Source: Nitrospira sp.
Lineage (GTDB): Bacteria; Nitrospirota; Nitrospiria; Nitrospirales; Nitrospiraceae
NCBI GenBank assembly: GCA_005116835.1
Contig: SWDM01000021.1
Location: 62,001-126,000 of the forward strand
Reading direction: 5' to 3'
Length of the DNA: 64,000 nt
Each line of letters starts with the position of its first letter. The first letter of the stretch is position 1. Shown in pieces: positions 6,655-15,312 of the stretch. Made by a program: the position numbers and the translations under genes. The notes under the pieces are model-generated. The model had not been told where the DNA came from, made no database searches, and saw only the letters and a program-made list of their open reading frames with translations.

Positions 6655-8505
6655 ATGAAATCGATTGCCTACTTCACGCTGACCGCCATCATGGCGGTCA
6701 GCGGGGGGATTGCACCCTCGGTTGCGTCCGCAGCCACAGTTACCAGCGGCGAACTGATCATGAACCTCGACGCCGCGGTGTTGGGCGCACTCAACCATGG
6801 GTCGAACCCGAACGTCCCAGCCCTCTATCTTGAAGAGTTCTTCGATCAGTCCGCGTCGAATGCTCGAACCCGCAACCAGATTGTGAACGACCATCTGGTG
6901 CCCGGCAATGAAGCCATTCCCTCAACCGGCCTTCGCTATGAAGTCAACGGGCCGACCGTCACCAATCCCACCGGCCGGTTCATTCAGCCGACCATTTTTT
7001 CCTATGACCCCGGCGACGTGACGGGAACGGCAACGGGTCAAATCGGGCTCGGCGGTGTGATGCGGATGCGTGGCGACTTTAACGGTATTTTCATCATGGG
7101 GGATTTCACGCTCAGCTATGACGCGAAGCGAATCACCGAAGGAGGGTCTGGGTGGTACCTGAAAGGGTACTTCGACAATTTTCAAGCTCCGACCTTCGAT
7201 ATGATTCATGTCACCACCACCGCCGGGCCGACATTGTTTACACTCGCGGGCGATTTAACCTTTACGCCCCTCGTCGCCAACGCCTTCTTTAATGGTGATG
7301 GCACGAATGGAAAAGTCCTGGGTGCCTTCACGTTTACCTCGCCCGCGCCGGTTCCTCTGCCGGCGGCGGCCTGGCTGTTCGGGAGTGGCCTGATCGGGTT
7401 GGCCGGATTGGCGCGCCGCCGTCGACATGGAGGGGTGGTGAGCAAGATACGATGGCCGATCTGCCTTGTCGCGGGCCTGCTCGTCTTGATGATGTTCTAT
7501 CCGCTTGGGGCTGTGGCGAGCGTTGTGAATATCGACACCGTCCTGGTCGGCAATGCCGGCAACGCCGCCGACCCGCTCACAGGCTATGGCGCCGTCTCCT
7601 ACAATTACTATATCGGCACGACCGAGGTCACGAACGGGCAATATGCCGCCTATCTGAATTCCGTCGATCCGCACGGAATCAATTCTCACGACGTCTACAA
7701 TCCCGATATGTCCAGTGACCTGCCCGTGTCCCGTGGCGGGATCGATTTCGACCCTGGCGCCTCCGCAGGGAACATGTACAGTCCCAAGCCGAATCACGCC
7801 GACAAGCCGGTGAGCTACGTCAATTTCTATGACGCAGCGCGGTTTGCCAACTGGGTAATGACGGGAGATACGGAGAACGGTTTCTACACATTCAGTGGCA
7901 CCAACACGATCAGCGGCGAAGGGGCACATGGGCCGAACCAACATAACGGCGTCAATTGGGTTGCGCTCCCGAGTGAAAACGAGTGGTACAAGGCCGCCTA
8001 TCACCAGAATGACGGCGTCACCGGCAATTATTTCTTATACCCGACGAGCAGCACCGCCGTCCCGACTGTTGCAACCTCGACACCGACCGGCGATATTGCC
8101 AATCCAGGCCAGAATGTCGCCAACTATAGTTTTGGCGCGACGTGGGGCGGCGCGGCGGGTCTTGGCAATGTTACCACGGTAGGCAGTGCCGGCCCAGGGA
8201 GCGCCAGCCCCTATGGCACGTTCGACCAGGGTGGCAATCAGCTTGAGTGGAACGATACCGTCATCGTCCGCGATCGCGGGATTCGCGGGGGGTCGCTCTG
8301 GCTCGAAGAGGAATCCCTGCGGTCCACCAACCGTGGTTCGTTCTTCTCGGAATCGGGGGGCAGCAGTATCGGATTTCGGCTCGCCAGCCTTGAACCGATC
8401 AGCGTCGTGCCGATCCCGGCTGCCGCCTACTTGTTTGCCACGGGGTTGATAGGGCTTACTTTGATGCGCGGGAAGCATCGTCGCAGGAGGCTGGGCACTT
8501 CCTAG
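6655..8505 (+). CDS. Fused ORF: VPLPA-CTERM protein plus FGE/SUMF1-like sorting-tail protein
   Basis: The ORF is 616 residues from the ATG at 6655 (TTGGAG upstream). Residues 1-260 are a complete VPLPA-CTERM protein with signal peptide, a body like the preceding gene, VPLPAAAWLFGSG, helix and RRRR. At about residue 261 (7435-7440) an in-frame GTGGTG begins what looks like a second signal peptide (SKIRWPICLVAGLLVLMMFY), preceded by GGAGGGG. The rest is a formylglycine-generating-enzyme-like (SUMF1/FGE-sulfatase) domain: YYIGTTEVTNGQYAAYL, LPSENEWYKAAYH, YGTFDQGGNQLEWN and GFRLAS. It ends with its own tail VPIPAAAYLFATG. Either two genes have lost a stop codon between them or the internal GTG gives a separate protein. 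Catalytic FGE cysteines were not seen, so a structural role is likely. Confidence 0.8.
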   Translation: MKSIAYFTLTAIMAVSGGIAPSVASAATVTSGELIMNLDAAVLGALNHGSNPNVPALYLEEFFDQSASNARTRNQIVNDHLVPGNEAIPSTGLRYEVNGPTVTNPTGRFIQPTIFSYDPGDVTGTATGQIGLGGVMRMRGDFNGIFIMGDFTLSYDAKRITEGGSGWYLKGYFDNFQAPTFDMIHVTTTAGPTLFTLAGDLTFTPLVANAFFNGDGTNGKVLGAFTFTSPAPVPLPAAAWLFGSGLIGLAGLARRRRHGGVVSKIRWPICLVAGLLVLMMFYPLGAVASVVNIDTVLVGNAGNAADPLTGYGAVSYNYYIGTTEVTNGQYAAYLNSVDPHGINSHDVYNPDMSSDLPVSRGGIDFDPGASAGNMYSPKPNHADKPVSYVNFYDAARFANWVMTGDTENGFYTFSGTNTISGEGAHGPNQHNGVNWVALPSENEWYKAAYHQNDGVTGNYFLYPTSSTAVPTVATSTPTGDIANPGQNVANYSFGATWGGAAGLGNVTTVGSAGPGSASPYGTFDQGGNQLEWNDTVIVRDRGIRGGSLWLEEESLRSTNRGSFFSESGGSSIGFRLASLEPISVVPIPAAAYLFATGLIGLTLMRGKHRRRRLGTS

Positions 8506-8667
8506 GCACCGCGTCGCCCCCCCCCTGTAATCCGCCGCACCTCGTTCGAAACAGACCAGGATTCTGTCATAAAGCCCTGGTCCCGGTCCCAGATCTCCCT
8601 GTAGCCTCGCGTCGATCATCGTCCTTTCCACATCCATCACATCTCAGGTACAGTAATCGATCGATCG

Positions 8668-10443
8668 ATGAAACCAACAATACGTCAGACCACTATCTTG
8701 TGCCTTCTGCTGTGTGCCGGCCTGCTCGGTAATCCCTCGCGCGCGCAGGCAGAGTTACAGCCGAATCAGGTCGTGATTCTCGCCAATGCCAAGAGTCCGG
8801 AGAGTCTGGCGGTGGCTTCGTACTATGCGGCGCAGCGCGGCGTACCCACGACTCACATCGTCCTGCTCGACCTGCCACTCCACGATAACCTTACCCGCCA
8901 GGAGTACGAGGAGTTCGTTGTCGCTCCGTTGCGGCGGACGCTCGAAGCCAAGCAACTCGCCTCGACCACCAGAGCCATCGTGACGACATACGGAATGCCG
9001 CTCCGGATCGAGGCGCCCATGCTTTCCAAAGATGAAAAGATCTGGCTGGCGGAGGCGCAGAGCCTGGTGAAGACCAGCCGCGCCAGGCTGGAACAACTCC
9101 AACGAACGTTCGAGCGGATGACGCCGGGATCACCGAAGATAGAGAGTCTGCCGACGAATTCCGCGCAGGAGATACTTGAAATGGCGCGGACCATGGCGCT
9201 CCTGCCGCGCGTCGATCAGGCTTGGCGCGCAGCCCTGCAGCAGATCCGGCAACTTCCTCAGCCGGAATCGGAGCGAGCGATGCAGGAATTGCTTCAACTC
9301 ACCCGGCAATATGGCGGATGGGGCATCCTCCTCCAGAAAGAAATGGGGGCCGACAACCCGACGATGACTGCCTGGCGGAGACTTCTCGAACAAACCAGTC
9401 CCTACTGGGCAGGACTCGGCCGCGGGCCGATCCGGTCCCAGCGTCAGCTGATTTATCGCTGGGCAGAACAACTGTTCGGTGTACGAGGCGCGCTCGAACT
9501 CGCCAGCGCCGAGGTGGATCTGCTCACCTACAGCTATGCCGATGCGAGCTTGGACAGCGAACTCAGTTTCTTGTGGTGGGATCGGGATCTCTACCCGGTG
9601 GCCTGGCGCTGGGGGAATCCACTATTTCAGGACTCGGATGCGATCCCGAACGATCTGCCCACCCTTATGGTCAGCCGATTGGATGCTCCGACGGCTGAGT
9701 TGGCGAAAGGGCTCGTCGATCAGGCGCTGCAGGCTGAGCGATCGGGATTGCAGGGAACCGTGTACTTCGACGCGCGTGGACTGAAAGCCAAAGGCGCGAC
9801 CGACACCTACGGGGTCTACGATCAAAGCCTGCGGGATGCGGCTGAGGTGGTGAAACAACGCTCAGAATACCGGGTCGTGCTGGACGATGCTGAAGCGACA
9901 TTGAGCAAGCGAGGATCGGCCCCGGATGTCGCGCTCTATATCGGGTGGTACAGACTCCGGTCCTATGAAGACGCCTTTACCTTCAAGCCGGGCGCGATCG
10001 GTTATCACATGGCGTCGGCTGAGGCGATCACGGTGCACGATCGTAGTGAACGAGGGTGGTGCAAAAATGCGCTGGAGCGGGGTATCACTGCCACGCTGGG
10101 GTCGGTGGGAGAACCCTATCTGGATGCGTTTCCGGAGCCGGCTCGCTTTACGGCGCTGCTGCTGACGGGAAAGTATTCCCTGGCTGAGGTCTATTATTTG
10201 ACGAGCCGCTATGTCAGCTGGCGGATGGTGCTGTTCGGCGACCCGTTGTACAACCCTATGCGGGGACGATCACGCCCGGCAGCCGACTCTGCGATGTCTT
10301 TGCCGGTCCCTCCCTCCGAGCGACCCTTCGGCGATCCCCCGACCAGGCTCGCGCAGAAACATCGGGAGCAACAGGATCAGACGGCCAGGCTGGTGAAACA
10401 CCTGCTCGATGCGGAAAGCGGCAGCCCAAAACCAACTCGATAA
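8668..10443 (+). CDS. TIGR03790 family protein
   Basis: This 591-residue exported protein has a signal peptide ending near ARAQA. The N-terminal pattern NQVVILANAKSPESLAVASY followed by YAAQRGVP and the loop IVTTYGMPLRIEA match what I know of TIGR03790. That uncharacterised family occurs only in genomes carrying exosortase systems, which fits the sorting-tail cluster just upstream. Late motifs (GSVGEPYLDAFPEP, SWRMVLFGDPLYNP) are also typical. Coiled-coil-like residues 120-200 interrupt the domain. The start is the ATG after ATCGATCGATCG, and no good ribosome site is visible. Its biochemical function is not known. Confidence 0.75.
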   Translation: MKPTIRQTTILCLLLCAGLLGNPSRAQAELQPNQVVILANAKSPESLAVASYYAAQRGVPTTHIVLLDLPLHDNLTRQEYEEFVVAPLRRTLEAKQLASTTRAIVTTYGMPLRIEAPMLSKDEKIWLAEAQSLVKTSRARLEQLQRTFERMTPGSPKIESLPTNSAQEILEMARTMALLPRVDQAWRAALQQIRQLPQPESERAMQELLQLTRQYGGWGILLQKEMGADNPTMTAWRRLLEQTSPYWAGLGRGPIRSQRQLIYRWAEQLFGVRGALELASAEVDLLTYSYADASLDSELSFLWWDRDLYPVAWRWGNPLFQDSDAIPNDLPTLMVSRLDAPTAELAKGLVDQALQAERSGLQGTVYFDARGLKAKGATDTYGVYDQSLRDAAEVVKQRSEYRVVLDDAEATLSKRGSAPDVALYIGWYRLRSYEDAFTFKPGAIGYHMASAEAITVHDRSERGWCKNALERGITATLGSVGEPYLDAFPEPARFTALLLTGKYSLAEVYYLTSRYVSWRMVLFGDPLYNPMRGRSRPAADSAMSLPVPPSERPFGDPPTRLAQKHREQQDQTARLVKHLLDAESGSPKPTR

Positions 10444-10482
10444 TCGGACTGCCGCTCCATCTCAGATCGTCAGTTCACAGAG

Positions 10483-10603
10483 GTTCAGGCTGAAGGCTGA
10501 TCTGGTCTGTCTGGTCTATTCGGTCTGTCTCGTGTGTTTGGTCGAACGAAATCAACCAGACAGACGAGACAGACCAGCTAGACCAACCTTCGGCCTGAAC
10601 ACC
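10483..10603. repeat. Long imperfect inverted repeat (GGTCTGTCTGGT family)
   Basis: The left arm begins GTTCAGGCTGAAGG and contains GGTCTATTCGGTCTGTCTCG. The right arm contains ACCAGACAGACGAGACAGAC and ends CCTTCGGCCTGAAC. The arms pair over roughly 50-60 bases with gaps around a short AT-rich loop. It lies between convergent genes (stops at 10443 and 10643) and could act as a two-way terminator. It is related to the other intergenic repeats in the window. Confidence 0.6.
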
Positions 10604-10642
10604 TTCAGCCTATCCACCTAACAGGTATCTCAGACCGACGTC

Positions 10643-12229
10643 TTACCACACCGGCGTCGCCTGATTATCGCTGGCTGCGAGGCCGTAATAATACACGGTG
10701 ACCTGTTTGGGATTCTTCCCGACGGGAATGGTTGCGGTAATTGCGTTGGTTGCCCCATCGATCAGCGAGACTGTACCGTTGACACCGGGCGTCGCGTTCG
10801 TGACCACCACTCCCTTTGCCGATCCTGCCCCCTGAGGACCAGTAATCCAGAGATCCATCGAGTGCATCTCCGCCGCAGGCAGGTCCAGTTCGAAAACAAG
10901 AGAAAGGAATGACGGATCGAAGATGAGCAGCAAGTCCTTCCTCAGGTTCGCTGCTTGCGCCGGATTTAAACCGCTGACATCGTTCGATTGCGTCATATAG
11001 ATCCGCACACCATCAGGCGTGAACTGGAAGTGCGACGGCCTGATGTCGCGCAGTCGAGGGAATGCAAGCTCTGTGGCTGAGAGGGCTCCCACGGCGGTCA
11101 GGTCAATGGACCCGAATGTTCCGAAGACGTGGTTTGGATCCGACCTGTCCTCACCGACTAAGAAAAGGGACTGGCCGTTCGGTGTGATGCCGACTGAATG
11201 AAAGACGGTCTGACTCGGCAGGGGAGGCGTGATATCCACTTTCCTGCTGGTAAGGCTGAGGGTATCTGGATTGATTTCCACCACCGTGCCGTAGCCGGCT
11301 AGATAACTGTAGATCATTCCTGTGGCCTGCGACCAGAATATCCCGGCCGGGGCGGCATGATTCGGTGTCGCCGTGCTGTTGGGGCCGACGTCACAGGTCG
11401 GGAACCCCAGCGCTTGCTCTTTGGCACTGTCGCAGAGGTCGATGGGTATGAGCCCGGGCAGCGTGACTGGGCTCCATCTGACCGCGCCCTGGCTGGGATC
11501 GGCGAGCAGCATGTCGATGAGCCCCGTGGTCTTGCTCGACACGAAGGCGAGCTCCTGCCGGTTCGGACTCGACGGCGTCGGGAGCGAGAAGGCGGCCAGA
11601 TGCTCCCCTGTTCCGGAGAGACAGACGGTGGTTGTCACACGGGGTTTCTCTCCTCCGGCACTCAAATGCGAATTGTGAAGGACCGTGACCGATCCTCCAT
11701 TGAAGCAGCCTTTGATCGTATCGTGGCCGGTGACCGGGTCGCCTTCGTTCATCGTCAAGAGCACTTCCTTGTCGCCCGGATACCGATAGATGCGCGTCGG
11801 ACGCTGGCCGAGTTTCACCAGCGGATTAGCAGGATTCACATCCAAGAAAGTCTCCAGAATCGGCGCCAGGGCCCCGATCGGATCGATGACGGCCACCTTG
11901 CTGGTGGCCGTGTTCGTCACAAAAACCCACTCGCCGAGTGAAAACGTCACGCCGCCGATCGCGTCAGTCTGTACCGGGCCAAGTGACAGGGTGCTGATGA
12001 CGGGAGACAGTTTCCCATCGAGTCTGAGCGTCGTGAGCGACGTGTCGTCCTGGTTGACGACCAAGGCCATCGGGGTGGAGAGAGGCGAATTTGCTTCCGG
12101 GCCACTGTCGCCGCCGCTGCTACAGGCTGCGAGCAGCATGAGTGTAAAGCACAGGGCATGGCGACCGATCGAGCGAGTGCCCAAGAGTGGTTTGTTGACT
12201 GAGATGGCGGAGTACCTTGTGTTGCTCAT
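10643..12229 (-). CDS. YncE-like beta-propeller lipoprotein
   Basis: This protein has 528 residues from the ATG at 12229, which has GGAGG 6 bases upstream; a longer frame to 12265 lacks a site. An N-terminal lipoprotein signal is visible (LCFTLMLLAAC, then SSGG). The body contains repeated blades of the YVTN/YncE type: VNQDDTSLTTLRLDGKLSPV, VTNTATSKVAVIDP and VVVTNATPGVNGTVSLIDGA. The C-terminal blade ends IPVGKNPKQVTVYYYG. Proteins of this class are periplasmic or surface seven-bladed propellers of mostly unknown ligand. It starts 13 bases after the stop of the barrel gene at 12243-13310, so the two are one operon. Confidence 0.75.
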   Translation of the reverse strand: MSNTRYSAISVNKPLLGTRSIGRHALCFTLMLLAACSSGGDSGPEANSPLSTPMALVVNQDDTSLTTLRLDGKLSPVISTLSLGPVQTDAIGGVTFSLGEWVFVTNTATSKVAVIDPIGALAPILETFLDVNPANPLVKLGQRPTRIYRYPGDKEVLLTMNEGDPVTGHDTIKGCFNGGSVTVLHNSHLSAGGEKPRVTTTVCLSGTGEHLAAFSLPTPSSPNRQELAFVSSKTTGLIDMLLADPSQGAVRWSPVTLPGLIPIDLCDSAKEQALGFPTCDVGPNSTATPNHAAPAGIFWSQATGMIYSYLAGYGTVVEINPDTLSLTSRKVDITPPLPSQTVFHSVGITPNGQSLFLVGEDRSDPNHVFGTFGSIDLTAVGALSATELAFPRLRDIRPSHFQFTPDGVRIYMTQSNDVSGLNPAQAANLRKDLLLIFDPSFLSLVFELDLPAAEMHSMDLWITGPQGAGSAKGVVVTNATPGVNGTVSLIDGATNAITATIPVGKNPKQVTVYYYGLAASDNQATPVW

Positions 12230-12242
12230 TGGAACCTCCGTC

Positions 12243-13310
12243 TTAAAAAAGCGGCGTCGTTGCAAAAGACTTGGTCATTCCGAACACGTAGCCGGTGTCT
12301 TGTTGTAGATTCCCATTGAAGTCGCGATAAATTGGCAGCTGCGCAATGGCATAGAGCTGGCCGTAATCGAACACATTGACGACGACGCCAGCTGAAAAGG
12401 CCAGATAGGTACTGTTGGTCGTGGGAATCGGGCGGTTGAGAATGTTCCCGTCGAGCAACACCGCGCGGTTGAGCGGCGCACCTTGAAATTCAAACAGCGC
12501 CGCCTCGATATTGTCCATGGTCTTGTACCGAAAATTGAACTGCGTGGTGAAGGTCAACCAGGGCAGGGTCACGAGATTCAATCCGGTATTCAGGGCATAC
12601 TCTTGCCCTGTCCGGTAGCCGTCTGAATTACGCAGGTTGTAGCGCCAGTGCCCGGATAGAAACTGATTCAGCCGATGCGGCAGCACCTCATAGGTCTGGT
12701 AGAAGCCAGGCTGGAACCCGAAGGCGCCTTTGCCGATCTGGAGTGAGGATTCGAGGAGTTGACCAGGAGCTCCTTCGTACCCATAGTCCCCGGTCGGGAA
12801 ATAGACTCCCATCTCAAGGACAACCATGCTGCGGAGCGTCGGCAACAGATTATACTTGAACTTCCCCATGACATCGCCGATCCCGCGATCATCGGAACTG
12901 GCGACGGCGCCGGCGCCGACCTGCCCAATTGCGGTGACATACCGATAGGGAACCAACAGGGCGAGACCGATCCGTTCGGTCAATCCGTAGTTGACGTCCA
13001 GCGTGGCAATTCGCACCAATGTACTGAGTTGAGTGACATTGCTATTGGCCAAGATCAGCTGTTTCGTCTGCTGGTTGGAAAACGGGATGGTACTTGCGCC
13101 CGACGGCGGTATTTCGTTGGGCGTATAGGTGTAGCTCAGGTTCACGGTGAACACACCGGCCGGCGACACCTGCTGCTGCGATCCGATGACGACAAAACAG
13201 CTTGCCGAGCCACAAGACGCCTCCGCAAGAGGGTTCCATCCTCCTATGATCGGCGCCAGCATGAAGGGGCATAGCAGCAGAAGCGCCCGCCGAGCCCCCG
13301 TCCAGGTCAA
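12243..13310 (-). CDS. Outer-membrane beta-barrel protein, TTG start coupled to HTH gene
   Basis: This protein has 355 residues. The best start is a TTG at 13310 that overlaps the TGA stop of the upstream HTH gene as TTGA. It gives a good signal peptide (TWTGARRALLLLCPFMLAP), while the longer open frame to 13823 runs antisense through other sequence. The mature part alternates aromatic and small residues and carries amphipathic strands (YGLTERIGLALLVPYRYVTA, VVLEMGVYFPTGDYG, FTTQFNFRYK). It ends in Phe, as outer-membrane barrels do. It resembles the transporter/phenol-degradation MetA-type barrel group (PF13557-like). The substrate is unknown; its partner may be the beta-propeller lipoprotein encoded next. 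Confidence 0.65.
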   Translation of the reverse strand: MTWTGARRALLLLCPFMLAPIIGGWNPLAEASCGSASCFVVIGSQQQVSPAGVFTVNLSYTYTPNEIPPSGASTIPFSNQQTKQLILANSNVTQLSTLVRIATLDVNYGLTERIGLALLVPYRYVTAIGQVGAGAVASSDDRGIGDVMGKFKYNLLPTLRSMVVLEMGVYFPTGDYGYEGAPGQLLESSLQIGKGAFGFQPGFYQTYEVLPHRLNQFLSGHWRYNLRNSDGYRTGQEYALNTGLNLVTLPWLTFTTQFNFRYKTMDNIEAALFEFQGAPLNRAVLLDGNILNRPIPTTNSTYLAFSAGVVVNVFDYGQLYAIAQLPIYRDFNGNLQQDTGYVFGMTKSFATTPLF

Positions 13311-13621
13311 AGGGCAGCCTGCTGCCGGAGCCGGACTCCTCCACGGTTGGACACTTGACGCTCGATCTGCATGGGCATTTTCTTGAGGGGTTGGCTCCCC
13401 GGAGGTGCTGTCACTGCGACCGGCACCCCGACGCAATGGTGATCGATCAAAGCGGCCACCGTATTGCTGAAGATCCGGAGACTGCCTGCACCCAGGCGAG
13501 TCCCGCCAAGCCGGCCATCTTCTACCCAACGGTAGACGGTCCACCGGCTGACGTTCAAAATTTTGGCAGCTTCTTCGACACGAAGAAGCTGCTTTTGCTG
13601 CAATGTGAAAGTCACGTCCAT
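13307..13621 (-). CDS. Excisionase-type HTH DNA-binding protein
   Basis: This protein has 104 residues from the ATG at 13621 (GGAGGG 9 bases upstream). Residues 10-60 are a MerR/excisionase-like winged helix: QLLRVEEAAKILNVSRWTVY, then RWVEDGRLGGTRLG and SLRIFSNTVAALI. The C-terminal 45 residues look disordered. It is a close relative of the 59-residue protein at 47940-48119, which sits beside exbB. Its stop overlaps the TTG start of the barrel gene, so translation is coupled. It is probably a regulator of this operon, although excisionase-like proteins also occur in mobile elements and no integrase is nearby. Confidence 0.75.
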   Translation of the reverse strand: MDVTFTLQQKQLLRVEEAAKILNVSRWTVYRWVEDGRLGGTRLGAGSLRIFSNTVAALIDHHCVGVPVAVTAPPGSQPLKKMPMQIERQVSNRGGVRLRQQAAL

Positions 13622-13841
13622 GATGTATCCCTCCACACTCATCCTGAGTGCCGCTTGACATTAGCAAGTTGAAAACATCTGCCTGAGCCGTTGGCCTTCG
13701 ATCATCACCAGACAGGGATGTCCAGGTCGAACGAGGTATCGGCAGATGTGGTGAATTCTTTGGGTAGGCGCGAGCCGTGAAAGCGTCGCACACTCCATAA
13801 AAGAGATTGCGCGCGCTCCGCACAGATGCTGGGCTACCTAC

Positions 13842-14153
13842 TCAATAATAGAGAGAAGATGCGGGTGGACCGCGAGAGAGGGAGAGAATAAGGTCGGTAT
13901 CGTCAGTCTGGTCAGCCGATTTGATGTCGACGGTTGAGAGAAAGGCAATGGTCGGAACGAAGACGGAGTCCGTAAGCTCGAACCCCTGTCCTACCCCGCA
14001 GAGCCACGAACAGAGTGCAGAGGAGTGGGTCGCTGCCTTGTGGTGTGCATGTTGCCCCTCATGGGCGACGGTTGCCGGTGAAGCAAGCGCAGGTACCAGT
14101 AGCAGGCAGGCCACCAGGGGCAGAATGAAGAGCTGTCGATTGAAACGAATCAC
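13842..14153 (-). CDS. Small exported His/Cys-rich protein, R-G-P-P C-terminus (DUF2946-like)
   Basis: This is the first of ten related small proteins in the window. It has 103 residues and a GTG start. An N-terminal hydrophobic segment or signal is followed by a metal-ligand-like cluster: H31, H35, H37, H38, H43, C48 and C52, in HEGQHAHHKAATH then LCSWLC. The C-terminus carries SRGPPASS. The members at 54308 and 55411 have H31, H35, H38, H43, C48 and C52 at the same residue numbers. The layout (membrane segment, His/Cys cluster, C-terminal R-[AG]-P-P) recalls the uncharacterised DUF2946 family, often found near TonB receptors and copper genes. I infer periplasmic metal binding. A diverged copy of the shared upstream element lies about 260 bases upstream. 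Confidence 0.65.
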   Translation of the reverse strand: MIRFNRQLFILPLVACLLLVPALASPATVAHEGQHAHHKAATHSSALCSWLCGVGQGFELTDSVFVPTIAFLSTVDIKSADQTDDTDLILSLSRGPPASSLYY

Positions 14154-14623
14154 GCCATCCTAACTTGGCCGATGCCATTGGCGACGGCTTGTATCAGCGA
14201 ATATATTGGGTCGTTTGAAACATCTTGCTCTCAGCCGAATCCGGCGGCACATTGCCCGTCGCGTTGACGAAAAAGAGTCGCGCGCGTCGTTCATGTGCCT
14301 CTGCGACCGTTTCACCAAAAAACCGATTCTCCGCATGTAACGGACCTGCGCGAGACACCGGTATAGGTAGCTGCCCCCTCGAGGGTGCACAATTAACATG
14401 CTCGTCGAGCACCTGTCTACCTACGCTTGCTCATGGATGCTACATTTTTGTATTCCTTATATTATCAGCGGGTCCTGGGCTGAGGCAGGTGCAGTCTTTC
14501 GAATCTGTAGGACTGTTGGTTGCCATGCGACAGGCTACTCCTTACGTTGTTCTGTGACGAAGAGGGGACAAGCTCGGCGCTCCCCTGCCGGGATCGGTAT
14601 CGGGAGGGAGACGGCGCCGTCGC
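14154..14623. other. 470-base stretch without a supported gene
   Basis: Only short overlapping frames without ribosome sites are present. The one recognisable item is the diverged shared element at 14412-14444. Around 14440-14465 the sequence is AT-rich (ATTTTTGTATTCCTTATATT), which could form a promoter for the minus-strand gene below. Confidence 0.5.
14412..14444 (-). promoter_or_regulatory. Shared DUF2946-like-gene element, copy 1 (diverged)
   Basis: The plus strand reads CCTGTCTACCTACG, then CTTGCTCATGGATGCTACA. It differs from the consensus (CTGTCTACCGACG, TCTGCTCACGGATGCTACA) at a few positions only. It lies upstream of the small His/Cys gene at 13842-14153 in the same orientation as the other copies, but farther away, at about 260 bases. 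Confidence 0.5.
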
Positions 14624-15217
14624 TCACCGCGCCATCCGCTTCTCAAAATATTCATCGTAGCGATGCACGAAGTCTTTCTGTGCAAGCGGCGCATGACAGG
14701 CGCGGCACTTGGTGAAATCTTCTGCCAAGGCTTTCCCGTCCGGCCCATACGCCGCAAACACCCACTGACCGTTCTTTAAATTGTCGGGCACCTCTTGTCC
14801 CCACCCTTCGCCCTTCCCCATCACGAAGACTTTAGCGAGATCGCCCTTGATCAACTGCCCATCCGCGCCGGCTTCTGGTGTCTCGCCGGCCATCTTGGCC
14901 TTATAGAGTTCCATGACCATCACGGTGCCGTTGGGAAACGGCTGCCCCACATTCGTCTTGGCGCCGATCGCATTAATGAACAACTCGCGCACCTGCTTCG
15001 CATCCGGTCGCTGAACTCCCGACAAGAACGTCGGCCAGTTCTGATACCCAGTCGGCAAGGCCAACTGACCATCTTTCGGTGTTGCCGTCGATGCCTTGGC
15101 CAAGGACGATGAGCCGGCCCCGCTCTCCATCCCACTGCACCCTGCCAGAGCGATCAAGATAATGGCTCCGGCCCCAAACGTGATGATCTGATTTACACGA
15201 CTTACTATCTTCTGCAT
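14624..15217 (-). CDS. Cytochrome P460-family lipoprotein, copy 1
   Basis: This protein has 197 residues from the ATG at 15217 (GGGGGAGGATT upstream). It has a lipoprotein signal with a lipobox ending LAGC27. The P460 domain runs from about residue 50: LPTGYQNWPTFLSGVQRPDA, then PFPNGTVMVMELYKAKM and GKGEGWGQEVP. It ends with the haem c site C171-R-A-C174-H175. P460 cytochromes are periplasmic and convert hydroxylamine, or nitric oxide plus hydroxylamine, to nitrous oxide or nitrite using a Lys-crosslinked haem, which fits a nitrifier setting. The gene is nearly identical in its 3' half to the copy at 17260-17808. The cross-linking Lys was not assigned. Confidence 0.85.
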   Translation of the reverse strand: MQKIVSRVNQIITFGAGAIILIALAGCSGMESGAGSSSLAKASTATPKDGQLALPTGYQNWPTFLSGVQRPDAKQVRELFINAIGAKTNVGQPFPNGTVMVMELYKAKMAGETPEAGADGQLIKGDLAKVFVMGKGEGWGQEVPDNLKNGQWVFAAYGPDGKALAEDFTKCRACHAPLAQKDFVHRYDEYFEKRMAR

Positions 15218-15312
15218 AATCCTCCCCCTCTGTGAACGGTCTTGAAGAAGCGCCCCGTCATCGGTGGATGAGAACGGGTGCGAATGTTGTGTCACGAAGA
15301 AACAATGTTCTC

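Noticed and set aside
13311-13823. Upstream extension of the barrel gene frame to 13823
   Set aside because: This part overlaps the HTH gene in another frame and would put the signal peptide 170 residues inside the protein; the TTG at 13310, overlapping the HTH stop, is better.
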